From Yamadazyma tenuis (taxonomy: Eukaryota > Ascomycota > Pichiomycetes > Serinales > Debaryomycetaceae), in the NCBI RefSeq assembly GCF_029203305.1, contig NC_089466.1, forward strand, positions 868,001 through 932,000: DNA of 64,000 bases. The letters are read 5' to 3'. This document shows positions 37,312-46,669 of this stretch, piece by piece. A program made the position numbers and the translations under genes. Under the pieces are notes generated by a model. The model was not told where the DNA came from and ran no database searches. It saw only the letters and a list, made by a program, of their open reading frames with translations. Within the stretch, counting starts at the first letter, position 1; every line of letters starts with the position of its first letter.

Positions 37312-38039
37312 TCAAATATTGTGGTGGAAGATATGACGGTGTTCTGGGTAATGGGATTCTCCTGATCACCTGAGATGAGGGTGTATCGGTTGGAAGGGTT
37401 TGAGAGGAGAAGCAGAATGAACACTAAGGGCAACACACTATCTGTTTGAAGGAGGCTGTACACAAAACCACCGTGATAGCAATAAAAAAAACTTTCAGCC
37501 TTGGATCTGGTTTGGTTGCAGAATTGTAACTGGTCTTCAAAAGAAATAATTAAGTGCGTTCCGTTATTTTTAAAAATGGGCCCAGCAAATAATATATTTT
37601 TATTGGACTAAAATAACTGTCGGCCAAATTACGCGAGAAGGTTGAACTAACACTAGGCGAGAGCCGTGGGTTTAACACGGCTGTATTGGAATACTGTAGC
37701 GTTTCCCCACTCGCCTTATTGTTATCGCAAGATAGTGCAATCAATGTCTCGCCGGAGAGATTTGCGATACGCAGCTAGTGTGGCACTCGGAAAATCCTTC
37801 TAAATCAAGCTTCCAAATCACACCAATAGGTGTGTGAAGTCATTTAGAGCCAATAAACCTATCACAGGACTTCAAACTGTAAATTGGCTAGAATATCACG
37901 TTTCAGGAGTTAACGGGTTTAATATCTACGATTGCGAATTGCACAATAAACCCGCTCTCTTTGCTCGCTTGCGACAAATTGTTTACAACACAAAACTGTA
38001 GACAAGGGATTGCCACGGTTTTGGAATAATCCCCCGTAC
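37312..38039. other. Divergent bZIP/SPO73 intergenic region
   Basis: About 730 bp between two outward-facing genes, with A/T runs near 37480 and 37560. No ORF with support, no RNA gene, no clear repeat. Confidence 0.5.
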
Positions 38040-38558
38040 ATGGAGGACCTATTCGATAAACAAATTGATCCTCGTCTTCTGCATCTACCCCAGTTAAGTG
38101 AGTTCTTTCAATATGTCACGGTTTCAAAGTTGTTAAACCCTGCTTTTATCCAGAAGCTCAACTCGATGTTTGTGACCAACGACGATGGATACGAGTACAA
38201 ACTCGAGTTGGTGGTGGAAAACCAGCGGGGGTTGAAGATATTTGGTATTCCCATGTTCAGCAGCAATAGTTTGATCCCTATGTTGGATCCTTCGAGTTTC
38301 CAGCTTTTAAACGGCCAGAACTTGAAGGTTATTGACAACAATCTTAACAACTTGCCTCTCCCGGACTTGAACTGGCAATGGCACTGGGAGTGTTGGTACG
38401 TGTTGATGCTTAACGATGTTGACGACCAGGGCTGGATCTACTCGAAAATCAACTTCAACAGCCATCATTGGAAAGGCAAGTACTATTTTGGTAACTTTAT
38501 TAGAAGACGTGTATGGATCCGCTTACGGCATCGTAGTCTCCTGGAAATGAGCTCCTGA
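38040..38558 (+). CDS. SPO73: Dysferlin-domain protein Spo73
   Basis: 172 residues from the ATG at 38040 (the frame is open a little further 5' but without ATG). The split dysferlin signature is complete: VVENQRGLKIFGIPMFSS plus LDPSSFQ in the N-terminal half, and DDQGWIYS...W...RRRVWIRL in the C-terminal half. S. cerevisiae Spo73 (143 aa) is needed for prospore membrane extension, with Spo71. Peroxisomal Pex30/31/32 have the same domain but also membrane helices, absent here. Confidence 0.8.
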   Translation: MEDLFDKQIDPRLLHLPQLSEFFQYVTVSKLLNPAFIQKLNSMFVTNDDGYEYKLELVVENQRGLKIFGIPMFSSNSLIPMLDPSSFQLLNGQNLKVIDNNLNNLPLPDLNWQWHWECWYVLMLNDVDDQGWIYSKINFNSHHWKGKYYFGNFIRRRVWIRLRHRSLLEMSS

Positions 38559-38664
38559 CCTCCAATTTGCATTTATATTAGTTGTACCTTAGCATTAGCA
38601 TTAGTCCACTCGTCTAGCGAAATGTATAAATCTCGCGGTATTTGCAACCAAATTTTACCGCCAT

Positions 38665-39420
38665 ATGACCATGGAACCAGCTTTAGCTCTAGCAATTATC
38701 AGGTACAAACACAGAAACGGCCTTTCACTTAAGGAAACTGTGAAAGAAGTGACATATATACTCACAGTACCAGAAACCAGAATGCTAAGATTAAAGGCTG
38801 TTGTCACTGAAATCACTAATGATACAGACTTCTTCAAGCTTTTGGCCAAGCTCAAAAGAGCATGTTTACACAACTCCAAAAACTTGAAATCATTTCTTGC
38901 ACAAGTAGGAGAAGTGTTTCATGAATGGGCAACACGATACCGTTTTTATCGGGTCGAATTTATCAATATCTTGCTCTTATCACTTGAAAGTCTCTATGTC
39001 AATGCTCCCGGGGTGGAAACTTCGATGATCATGACCGGCTGGGTCTTTGGGTTGGTGAAAAAGATTCTACGCCAGGCACAGCGATGCTCACCGTACGAGG
39101 CCAGTCAGTTTAAACGTGTGTTTATTAATCGGATCATTATCAACATATATCTGATAGTGACTGAGGTCAAGCCTCACCTGGAACTACCTTCCTCAATGAA
39201 ACAGGCATTTAAGTCCCATCCCAGGGGCAACCGTTGGTTGGATTGTACTAAAGTTAGTGAATTGGTCATGGGGTATTTGAGTATCATATTGTACCTACAG
39301 AAGAGTTTGACAGTTCTTCAACACAATAAAGTGTTGGCATTGTTGATTATGTTTGAGAATGACGAGTTATTGCAGTATTATGGGGGAAATGCTAAGTTAT
39401 CCTTCGAATTAGATCTTTAG
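38665..39420 (+). CDS. Unrecognised all-helical protein, 251 aa
   Basis: An ATG-started ORF (a second Met at codon 3). The sequence looks almost entirely alpha-helical, with amphipathic and moderately hydrophobic stretches (EFINILLLSLESLY, FINRIIINIYLIV, VMGYLSIILYLQ). Basic residues dominate the first half. No signal peptide or metal motif. Its last 12 bp overlap the 3' end of CRD1 on the other strand. I do not recognise the family. Position next to SPO73 on the same strand (106 bp) does not by itself indicate a shared role. Confidence 0.65.
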   Translation: MTMEPALALAIIRYKHRNGLSLKETVKEVTYILTVPETRMLRLKAVVTEITNDTDFFKLLAKLKRACLHNSKNLKSFLAQVGEVFHEWATRYRFYRVEFINILLLSLESLYVNAPGVETSMIMTGWVFGLVKKILRQAQRCSPYEASQFKRVFINRIIINIYLIVTEVKPHLELPSSMKQAFKSHPRGNRWLDCTKVSELVMGYLSIILYLQKSLTVLQHNKVLALLIMFENDELLQYYGGNAKLSFELDL

Positions 39421-40212
39421 TTTGTCACCCAAGGTCTTGATAGACCTCTTACTAAAGATGTATGATAAGGCACTAATAAGGGTTGTTGCAGCCACCAAAA
39501 CCTCGAAGTTTCCCAATAAGGCTCCGTAGTAGTCACTCATTATCCATTGTTCAATTTGAGGTTTGAACACCAAATTACCCACATACACCATCTGGAGACC
39601 GGTGTTGATCTTAGAAAGCAAGTTGGGTTCCACAGAAACAGTTGGAATGCTCAAATTAGCAAACCGTTTAAAGGTCTTGGGTGCTGGTAATGTAACATAC
39701 CGGTAGTAAACGCCCATAAGTGCCAACATGGCATCCTTCCCTATAATAAGAGCCCCCATATAGCCAGGCATGATGCTAACAACTGACAAAGAGATCGTAC
39801 AGATGCCCATGAGTAACTTGTCAGCAATTGGATCCAATATCGTCCCCAATATAGACTTCATGTTGAATTTCCTTGCAATGAACCCATCCAAAAAATCGGT
39901 TACACAAGAATAGGTGAATAAGGAAATAGCTGTATTCATGTAACCCGTGTATATGCAGTATCCAATTACTGGAGCTGTGGCAATTCTGGTCATGGTGAGG
40001 AAATTGGGTATCGTATAAATGTTGTCGATGATCTTTAAAGGCTTTGGTTCAGTTTCAACATTGGGCTTAAGATTCAACAATCGAGCAGAGGTCTTCAAAG
40101 GTCTAAAAGCATCGCATCTTGAACCTAATAAACTGGCTCTAGGCAAGAGTACCCTCGATCTGACAGGTGCTCCAATGAGCGTACGGTACACAATCCCATT
40201 AGTTAACATCAT
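39409..40212 (-). CDS. CRD1: Cardiolipin synthase
   Basis: 267 residues from the ATG at 40212. The CDP-alcohol phosphotransferase motif D-x2-D-G-x2-A-R-x8-G-x3-D-x3-D is seen as DFLDGFIARKF ... GTILDPIADK. The preamble YTIPNFLTMTRI matches Crd1. The N-terminal ~55 residues are Arg/Ser/Leu-rich, a mitochondrial presequence. The enzyme joins CDP-diacylglycerol and phosphatidylglycerol in the inner membrane. Several membrane helices follow the catalytic motif. Its stop codon lies inside the convergent upstream gene. Confidence 0.93.
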   Translation of the reverse strand: MMLTNGIVYRTLIGAPVRSRVLLPRASLLGSRCDAFRPLKTSARLLNLKPNVETEPKPLKIIDNIYTIPNFLTMTRIATAPVIGYCIYTGYMNTAISLFTYSCVTDFLDGFIARKFNMKSILGTILDPIADKLLMGICTISLSVVSIMPGYMGALIIGKDAMLALMGVYYRYVTLPAPKTFKRFANLSIPTVSVEPNLLSKINTGLQMVYVGNLVFKPQIEQWIMSDYYGALLGNFEVLVAATTLISALSYIFSKRSIKTLGDKLKI

Positions 40213-40350
40213 ACTGAGTCTCAATGAATTTTCTCAAAGAAGCTGCGAACTATACTACTGCCAAACCCGGGGTTAGATTAGAATCTAATTCATTTAGTAT
40301 GCTAAACTACTATTACATGCATCACGATGTTTGAAGAAAAACAAACATGA

Positions 40351-41547
40351 TTACTTTGGCAATCCAGATTCGTTGATCAAGGAGATAGAAGTTTCCTTAG
40401 GACCTTCACCTATCTTAGTGGCAATGATCTTGGATACACCAGTGATTTCGGGAATAAACGACTTGAAGTCGAACGAGGTTACGGTTTGTGGCTGCTTGAA
40501 GCCTTGGATATTCTCGAAATATGGTTTCAAACCACTTAATATTTTGTCCTCGTTTTCTGCTTCGTAATACAAAACAGCGTTTGGACCAGCATCATAGGTA
40601 TAGGCTACGATGGTCTTACCTTCAATTTCATTGATTTTGTGAATCAACTTAATGATCTTTTTGGACGTATCATTCAAGTAGAAAATAGGAGGGAATGAGT
40701 CCAAGCACACGGCATGGAAAGAGTTAGAGTCCTTCATGGTCAACTCGGCAAATGTAGGGAAATCCTTTTTCAAGATGGCACTTTTCATTTCCTCAAATCT
40801 TTGAGGAACGAGTTCATTGATTCTGTGGTTGAACAAGTCGGAGGTAGCCACAGTGCTTTGCATACCGGAAGTAGAAGGCACATCTTTCTTATCATCAGAT
40901 ACCACCAAAATCAAAGCTTTCATATTTGGCCAGTGTTCCAAAGGAGCAACTTCAACTGCCTTGGAGTCTTCACCGTCTGGAGATTCACCCATTTCCCAAG
41001 CCACATACCCACCGAACAAAGATCTACAAGCGGAGCCACTACCTTTTCTTGCAATCTTACTGATCTCCGACAAGTCTTGAGGCAACTGGTAAAGCTTGGC
41101 AATAGAGAAGACCAAAGCAGCAAAACCGGCCGCAGAGGAAGCTAAACCAGCAGCGGTTGGGAAGTTGTTCTCGGAAACAATATGCAACTTATATTCAGAA
41201 AGCTTTGGTAAAGAAGCATCCTTATGTTCGACACCTTTTCTCAAAGTTCTTAAATCCTTCAAACAGGCTTGAGTTCTTTCACTGGACAAACTTTCCAACG
41301 CTCCATTCAACCATAATTGGTCTTGTTCGAAGTCAGCTGAACAACTGGCAGTAGTCAAGGTTCTTAAGTCATCTTGAGATAAAGTAACAGATATCGAGGA
41401 ATTCGTTGGAAGATTCAAGGTCTTATCTCTCTTACCCCAGTATTTTAAAGTCTAAAGCGGTTAGTAAAGGAACAGCATATTGTTAACAGAGACTGAACTT
41501 ACGGCGATGTTAACAGGGGCTGTGGCCGATGCTTGGTACACAGTCAT
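40351..41547 (-). CDS. MVD1: Diphosphomevalonate decarboxylase, spliced
   Basis: Spliced CDS on the minus strand: exon 1 41547-41503 (15 codons, MTVYQASATAPVNIA), exon 2 41451-40351, 381 residues. The joined sequence runs straight into TLKYWGKRDKTLNLPTNSS as in S. cerevisiae Mvd1 (Erg19, 396 aa). The GHMP-kinase motif is PTAAGLASSAAGFAAL. The enzyme makes isopentenyl diphosphate for sterols and isoprenoids. Without the intron, exon 2 would begin at an internal Met and lose the essential first strand. Confidence 0.96.
41452..41502 (-). other. MVD1 intron (51 nt)
   Basis: On the minus strand: donor GTAAGT (41502-41497), branch TACTAAC (41466-41460) and acceptor TTTAG ending at 41452. At 51 nt it is close to the lower limit for yeast introns. 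Both exon ends preserve the conserved Mvd1 N-terminus. Confidence 0.93.
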
Positions 41548-41808
41548 GGTGGTGGATAGAGATACTTGAGTTTTTCATCGGGTTAAACGAGTGGTCGCGT
41601 ATGGAGCGTGCACCGGACAAACTCCGATTGCAAAAATCACAACTCAGCTCAGTGGTGACCCACCAAAGCCTCGCCAGATTTATGAGATGGGGGTTACTTC
41701 TTCACAGTTTTATTAATACATAATTTCTAGTAATCTTTTCAAAAGAAAAAAAGATCAGCAGAAGAGGAAGGAATTCAAACCATTAACTTTTCATGGTCTT
41801 TTACTTAT

Positions 41809-43617
41809 TTACTTCTTCGTCCACTTCCATAATCTGGCCTTACAATCACCAGATCCGGTTGCAAAAATACCTTCAGATCCCTTGGAGTTCAACGACACAG
41901 CAACCGAAATAACAGAGTTTCTGTGTCCTTGTAACATCAACAATGGGTTACCTGATAACCGGTCCCAGAAGATAACTCCTCTATCTTTTGAGCCAGATAA
42001 AATATACTCGTTGTTTGGAGTCGAGCAAACTGATAATACAAAATCCTTGTGACCAATGTACGTAACGTCGCAAGATGACTTTTTGCCAACTGATGAATTG
42101 TTTTCATTTTTACCTTGTAAATTCCACAACTTTACGGTTCTATCCAAAGATCCAGACGCAATTTGCTTACCGTTTGTTGAAAATGCCACCGAATAAACCG
42201 AATCTTCGTGTCCGTTACCTTGTTCGTTTCCACTATCCAAACGTTCAACCAAAAATCCTGTAGTGGAATCCCATACTCGCACGGTTCTGTCTAACGAACC
42301 AGCAGCAATCAATTGTCCATCAGGGGAAACGGCCACAGTAGTCACCCCATCTTCAATCAGTAAAGTTAAGGAACATTGTGAAGAACGCAAATCCCAGATT
42401 CTTACGGTTCTGTCACCAGAACCAGAAACGAGCCTGTTGCCATCGGGGAAAAAGTCCAATGAATAGATGTCTTGTTCGTGACCCCTCAAAATCTTAATGA
42501 TTCTTTTGGTGGTCAAATCCCAGATTCTGATCAACTTATCTTCAGCACCAGTGGCCAAAAACTTTCCATCAGGCGAAAAACACACAGACCGGATATATAA
42601 ATCACCATTGGCACTTGAAGCTGGTTGAGAATCCTTGGCCAGAGCAGCCTTATTGGCATCATCATTAACCCCATTGGAAGAGTTATCATCCACCAATTTC
42701 GCAACCAATTCACCGGTTTCAACGTTGAACACTTGGGTGGTCTTGTTACAACCAGTAGCGATGAATTCTCCGTTTTTACTGAAACGCACACAACACACAA
42801 CTGATGAATGATTCAATGAGTGGATCAACTCCACATCGAAATCTTTCTTAAACGCTGGGTTGTATAATACATAATAGTCTTGCAATTGTTTTTTGAATTC
42901 AGAGTTGGCCTTGGAAACGTCAAGATCCGCCAAAAATGGAGGAATCTCCTTCACGTGTAGCGCCTTTTGAGCGGGATTGACCACATATTGCGAAGAGTCC
43001 ACCACCGTCAATGCGGACGAAGACTCAGGAGCTGATTCTTCTTTAAGCTTGGGCACAAGCTCTGGTTTGACTGCAAGCTTGGGGTCGGCAAGAGCGGGCG
43101 GCACTGCAGCCTGGATTGGCTGAGGAATTTGGGGAGGAATGGCGGTAGGAGACTTGTGTGACACCTGTGGGGGAACCGGAGCCGCCACGGCAGCAGCACC
43201 GGCACCGGCTGGGTAGTATCTCAGGCCATTTGCCCGATCTCTATTCTCCAACTCGGTTTTCAACCTTAAAATCTCTTCTTCGTAGGCCTCCTTGATTTTC
43301 CTGTTGGCCATTTCCAACTCGTACACCGTCTGGCGGATTTGTTGCATTTCAGCCATTTGCTGGTTGCATTTAAGATCGTAGTCTTCTTTTACTTGCTTGA
43401 AGTTAGATGCTTCATTGAGGGCAAATTCAAACTCTTGTTTTACCGCGTCGAGCAATTCGCCCAATCGCTGTTGGTGCTGTCTCTGTTGCACCTGGGCCTG
43501 TTGAGCCTGTTGGGCCTGTTGGGCCTGTTGTTGAGCTTGTTGTTGAGCAACTGCTTGGGCTTGGGCCTGGGCTTGTTGTTGAGCCACGGCGGCCGAATTG
43601 GGGGTGTAAACTGACAT
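41809..43617 (-). CDS. TUP1: Global transcriptional corepressor Tup1
   Basis: 602 residues. Residues 1-50 are an Ala/Gln low-complexity extension ([15 protein letters not shown]). The Tup1 tetramerisation/Ssn6-binding coiled coil follows (~51-125: [29 protein letters not shown]), then a Pro/Ala linker and seven WD40 blades (~265-602; RIWDL, VRVWDS, KLWNL, FWDRL). The last blade ends ARLWKWTKK. Tup1 with Ssn6 represses many gene sets; in Candida it represses filamentation. The Gln-rich tract precedes the tetramerisation domain, while in S. cerevisiae it follows it. Confidence 0.95.
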   Translation of the reverse strand: MSVYTPNSAAVAQQQAQAQAQAVAQQQAQQQAQQAQQAQQAQVQQRQHQQRLGELLDAVKQEFEFALNEASNFKQVKEDYDLKCNQQMAEMQQIRQTVYELEMANRKIKEAYEEEILRLKTELENRDRANGLRYYPAGAGAAAVAAPVPPQVSHKSPTAIPPQIPQPIQAAVPPALADPKLAVKPELVPKLKEESAPESSSALTVVDSSQYVVNPAQKALHVKEIPPFLADLDVSKANSEFKKQLQDYYVLYNPAFKKDFDVELIHSLNHSSVVCCVRFSKNGEFIATGCNKTTQVFNVETGELVAKLVDDNSSNGVNDDANKAALAKDSQPASSANGDLYIRSVCFSPDGKFLATGAEDKLIRIWDLTTKRIIKILRGHEQDIYSLDFFPDGNRLVSGSGDRTVRIWDLRSSQCSLTLLIEDGVTTVAVSPDGQLIAAGSLDRTVRVWDSTTGFLVERLDSGNEQGNGHEDSVYSVAFSTNGKQIASGSLDRTVKLWNLQGKNENNSSVGKKSSCDVTYIGHKDFVLSVCSTPNNEYILSGSKDRGVIFWDRLSGNPLLMLQGHRNSVISVAVSLNSKGSEGIFATGSGDCKARLWKWTKK

Positions 43618-44454
43618 GAGGGGGTGCTAGGAGGCGTCCACGTGACTCAAACTTCGGGGTTGTGGATGGAGGTACACAAGACAAGTTTGTGTGGGTCAGC
43701 TGGGGTGGATTTAAAAAAAGAACAAGTGATAGATTTTTTTAAAGGTCAATGTGCGAACGTCAAGCGTCCAGAAACGAGCGCCAGCCAGAGAAAAAAACTT
43801 GAAAGATCACGAAGCCGCGACATGCGACATGCGACATGACCCAACCATATAAGATACTACTGCCGGTCCACCTGTGGGGGGCCAGCCACAGACGGTGGGG
43901 TCGGGTCAGCGGCGTATACGGTCCCGGGACATCTACATATCCCAACACCTCATGGAAATATTTTGCCGGTATCGAGGTTTTAGATCTCTCGAGACTGAGG
44001 GTGTGATTTTAGTTTTAGTTGAAGAGTGTCGAGGGGAATGGGAGGTGCAAAACCGAAAAAAAAAACAAGCCGTAAAATTGGTTCCAGCATTGAAATGTCA
44101 GATTGCTTTGTGGCGGAGGAATGTTAACCAATCAGCGTAGTGAGATGAGGGAAGGATAGGGGTGTAAATGACCGAGCCGAGGGGGCAGGGGGTGCAAATC
44201 GCGGTGGCCTGAATAGACGGGGTTCACAACATGGGGTGCACGGTTCCCAGTAATGCCGCTAGAACGGGTGTTTGTTTTAGGTGATTTTCAAATTGCGCGG
44301 GGGCGTCGTCTACACCTCCTTTTTGAGCAGGTAATTCTACGACATTTTCTTGTGGGTCCGGCCACGACCGGGTGGCTCTGTTCACGTGAGTGCTCGCTCG
44401 GCCTGAAAATCATTCATTGGCAGGACATTAGATTACGCAGCACCCTTACACACA
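43618..44454. other. Divergent TUP1/COX16 intergenic region
   Basis: About 840 bp with local G-rich patches (43870-43910, 44160-44200) and a triplicated heptamer at 43817-43837. Open frames here are short and overlap each other. No gene or RNA is recognised. Confidence 0.5.
43817..43837. repeat. Three perfect copies of GCGACAT
   Basis: The heptamer is repeated head to tail at 43817-43823, 43824-43830 and 43831-43837, 200 bp upstream of the TUP1 ATG. It may be slippage or a cluster of factor sites. Confidence 0.8.
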
Positions 44455-44829
44455 ATGGTATATTTGGGCAATCACGTGTTCCGGGGCAAGAAGGCTCAAC
44501 AGGCCTACGACAAGACCTTTGCCGGCAAATACCAACGGCTTCTCCAGCGCAACCATTTCTTGTACTTCGGACTTCCCTTTATGCTCTCGATTGTGGCTGG
44601 ATCCATTTACTTGCAAAACTTCACGGCTGTGAAATGGGAGAAATACGACGCTAAGTACCGGCAATTGAATGAAGCCGAAATGCTCGATATGATTGAAAAT
44701 AAGAGGAAAGTTGATAAAAAAAACGATTACTATCGATTACAGGGTTTTGTAGACGAGCAGAAGGATAATGACTTTGATTATGAAATGATCCGAGTAAAGA
44801 GAAAGAAGGAAGATGAGCCTGTATGGTGA
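44455..44829 (+). CDS. COX16: Cytochrome c oxidase assembly protein Cox16
   Basis: 124 residues. A basic N-terminus, one transmembrane helix (~35-54, FLYFGLPFMLSIVAGSIYLQ) and the Cox16 blocks FTAVKWEKYD, LDMIENKRK and YYRLQG are in the right order. The protein sits in the inner mitochondrial membrane and works with Cox1/Cox2 in complex IV assembly. Length agrees with S. cerevisiae Cox16 (118). Confidence 0.92.
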   Translation: MVYLGNHVFRGKKAQQAYDKTFAGKYQRLLQRNHFLYFGLPFMLSIVAGSIYLQNFTAVKWEKYDAKYRQLNEAEMLDMIENKRKVDKKNDYYRLQGFVDEQKDNDFDYEMIRVKRKKEDEPVW

Positions 44830-44967
44830 TTCACCTTCTGATCACCCCCGCATACCTTCGCATGGGCCCTTTAGGTATACTTATTTGGTGTTCACGCATT
44901 TTGTACATATATATTTTAATTGATACGATGAGATGAGATTTTTTTTCTTTGGGTTCATTCATACATA

Positions 44968-45495
44968 ATGGTTTCCTTTAGTTGTGAGGTGTGTAACGAT
45001 ACAGTCATTAAGAAAAAGCTTGCACAACATCAGCAAAGATGCAGAGGTGCGTACTTTACTTGTATTGACTGTAACGTCACGTTCTACAACAATGATCACA
45101 ATGCACATACCTCTTGTATAACTGAGGCCGAGAAGTACGAGAAGGCTTTGTATAAGGGCAAGAAGCTGCAAAAGCCTCTTGAGAAAAGGGAGGCCCCTTC
45201 GAGCCTGATGAAGGAAGAGAAGCCAAAGAAGGAAGAGAAGCCAAAGAAGGAAGAAAAGCCAAAGAAGGAAGAAAAGCCAAAGAAAGAGAAATCCAAAAAA
45301 GCAGGGAAACCCAAGGCCGAGCACAAGAAACACATCAACTCGAGTGTCGACGCTCTCAGTAGCTCTCTTAAAGTGAACAAGCCGATTAGCTTCAAAAAAG
45401 CCATCAAGGACCTCACTAAAGTCCAACAAAAAGAATTACTCAAGCAGTTGCATATTGTCAAAAATGCTGATGACTCCGTCAGCTTACACTTTTAG
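44968..45495 (+). CDS. LYAR-type zinc-finger nucleolar protein (YCR087C-A orthologue)
   Basis: 175 residues. The N-terminal LYAR zinc-finger pair (FSCEVCNDTV...H..RC, FTCIDC...H..C) and the following EAEKYEKALYKGKK match S. cerevisiae YCR087C-A and animal LYAR. Residues ~82-110 are four EKPKKE repeats from an 18-bp DNA repeat. The C-terminal helix (ISFKKAIKDLTKVQQKELLK) is a second conserved part. LYAR proteins are nucleolar and linked to ribosome production; the yeast function is poorly known. Confidence 0.8.
   Translation: MVSFSCEVCNDTVIKKKLAQHQQRCRGAYFTCIDCNVTFYNNDHNAHTSCITEAEKYEKALYKGKKLQKPLEKREAPSSLMKEEKPKKEEKPKKEEKPKKEEKPKKEKSKKAGKPKAEHKKHINSSVDALSSSLKVNKPISFKKAIKDLTKVQQKELLKQLHIVKNADDSVSLHF
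45211..45282 (+). repeat. Four 18-bp tandem repeats inside the LYAR-type gene
   Basis: AAGGAAGAGAAGCCAAAG is repeated four times (45211, 45229, 45247, 45265); the last two copies carry GAA instead of GAG at one codon. It encodes KEEKPK units, a charged linker likely to vary in copy number between strains. Confidence 0.9.
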
Positions 45496-45539
45496 ATATA
45501 TACATCATAATACATAGCATCCGTATAACGTCTCTCCAT

Positions 45540-46484
45540 TCATCGTGTTGCAATCTTGTTCAATGCCTTGTTCATCTTCGAGTAGAACTGACTTAGAGTG
45601 TGGTAGGGAAATGTCAAATTGTCACAAAAGTAGTCTGGTAAATACTTTTTCAACACGTCTTTATCATTATTATCGATCTTGAGAAACGATGGAATATAGT
45701 TCACCTCGGTGGCTGAAGAAAACTTCTTGACTATCACCAATCGATACTCCATACTGAGCTTGTCCACCCGGTCGACTGTGCTGGTCTGAAGGAGATCAAA
45801 GTAAAATTTATGATCGTCCAGCTCATGGTTCATCACCTTCAACCCCGTCAAAAGCTGGAGCATATCCAATATTACACCCACCGTATTCAATTCCTTCGTT
45901 ATATCGTCTCGGTTGATTATCTCTTCATTAAGATTCTTCCTCTTCCTTATAGGCGAAATAAATAAGTCTTCACTGCTGTTAGACTCAGGCTTGGTAGTGT
46001 CACTTACGGTGCCCTTCTGCAACTCAGCAATTAAAGCGTCCTTGTCTTTGATTTCTTGCTGAAGTTTCAAGATAGCAAGCTCGTCTTCCTCTATTTTAAG
46101 TTTACTCTTCAACTTATATGTAGTGAATATTTCGTCTTGAGCAGTTCCAGTAAGATGGTTGATGAGACCAATGAGTTCTCCATTGTCATGAGCAGTAATA
46201 ATCTCTTGGTGGGTAATTTTGTCTAACCGGATTGCAGTTGAGCTGGCAACACGCGTTTTCCCCGGTGTGATGGCTTTTTTGGCTGTAATTGGACTTGATC
46301 TGCCCTTTGTTTTACCATTTGGGGTGCTGACTTTCGTTACTTTATTTGTAGGTTTGGTGGGTGTTTTGGCCTTTATTGACGTGGAACTGGCGGCCAGCAG
46401 TGGCCTGGAACTAGGTTCGGGGTCGGAGGTCAACTCTTTCCGCGAACTGGCTCTTTTTTTATCGGGTCCTCTTGTTTGCACCAT
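45540..46484 (-). CDS. CSM1: Monopolin/kinetochore protein Csm1 (Pcs1 family)
   Basis: 314 residues from the ATG at 46484 (the frame continues upstream but only from a TTG). A basic Ser/Thr/Pro-rich N-terminus, a coiled coil (~110-165, LKSKLKIEEDELAILKLQQE) and a C-terminal globular RWD-like Csm1 domain: LLTGLKV, FYFDLLQT, EYRLVI, LPDYFCDNLTFP, QFYSKMNKAL. Csm1 with Lrs4 clamps sister kinetochores in meiosis I and tethers rDNA in the nucleolus. It is longer than S. cerevisiae Csm1 (190) because of the N-terminal tail. Divergent from RTT103 with 185 bp between ATGs. Confidence 0.8.
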   Translation of the reverse strand: MVQTRGPDKKRASSRKELTSDPEPSSRPLLAASSTSIKAKTPTKPTNKVTKVSTPNGKTKGRSSPITAKKAITPGKTRVASSTAIRLDKITHQEIITAHDNGELIGLINHLTGTAQDEIFTTYKLKSKLKIEEDELAILKLQQEIKDKDALIAELQKGTVSDTTKPESNSSEDLFISPIRKRKNLNEEIINRDDITKELNTVGVILDMLQLLTGLKVMNHELDDHKFYFDLLQTSTVDRVDKLSMEYRLVIVKKFSSATEVNYIPSFLKIDNNDKDVLKKYLPDYFCDNLTFPYHTLSQFYSKMNKALNKIATR

Positions 46485-46669
46485 TTGTTTGTTTAGTGTT
46501 TTGTGAATAGAAATTCGCGCTTTTTGAAGATAGGACAGGCCCGGGCCACTTTTAGCGGTGCTCTCCCCCCCTGGCAGTAGACTTCGCGGAACCAAAACTA
46601 AATCTCAGGTACTTGGGCTCAGTTCCTTCACGCACTTTTGACATCCCAAGAAACCAATCCTTTAACAGT

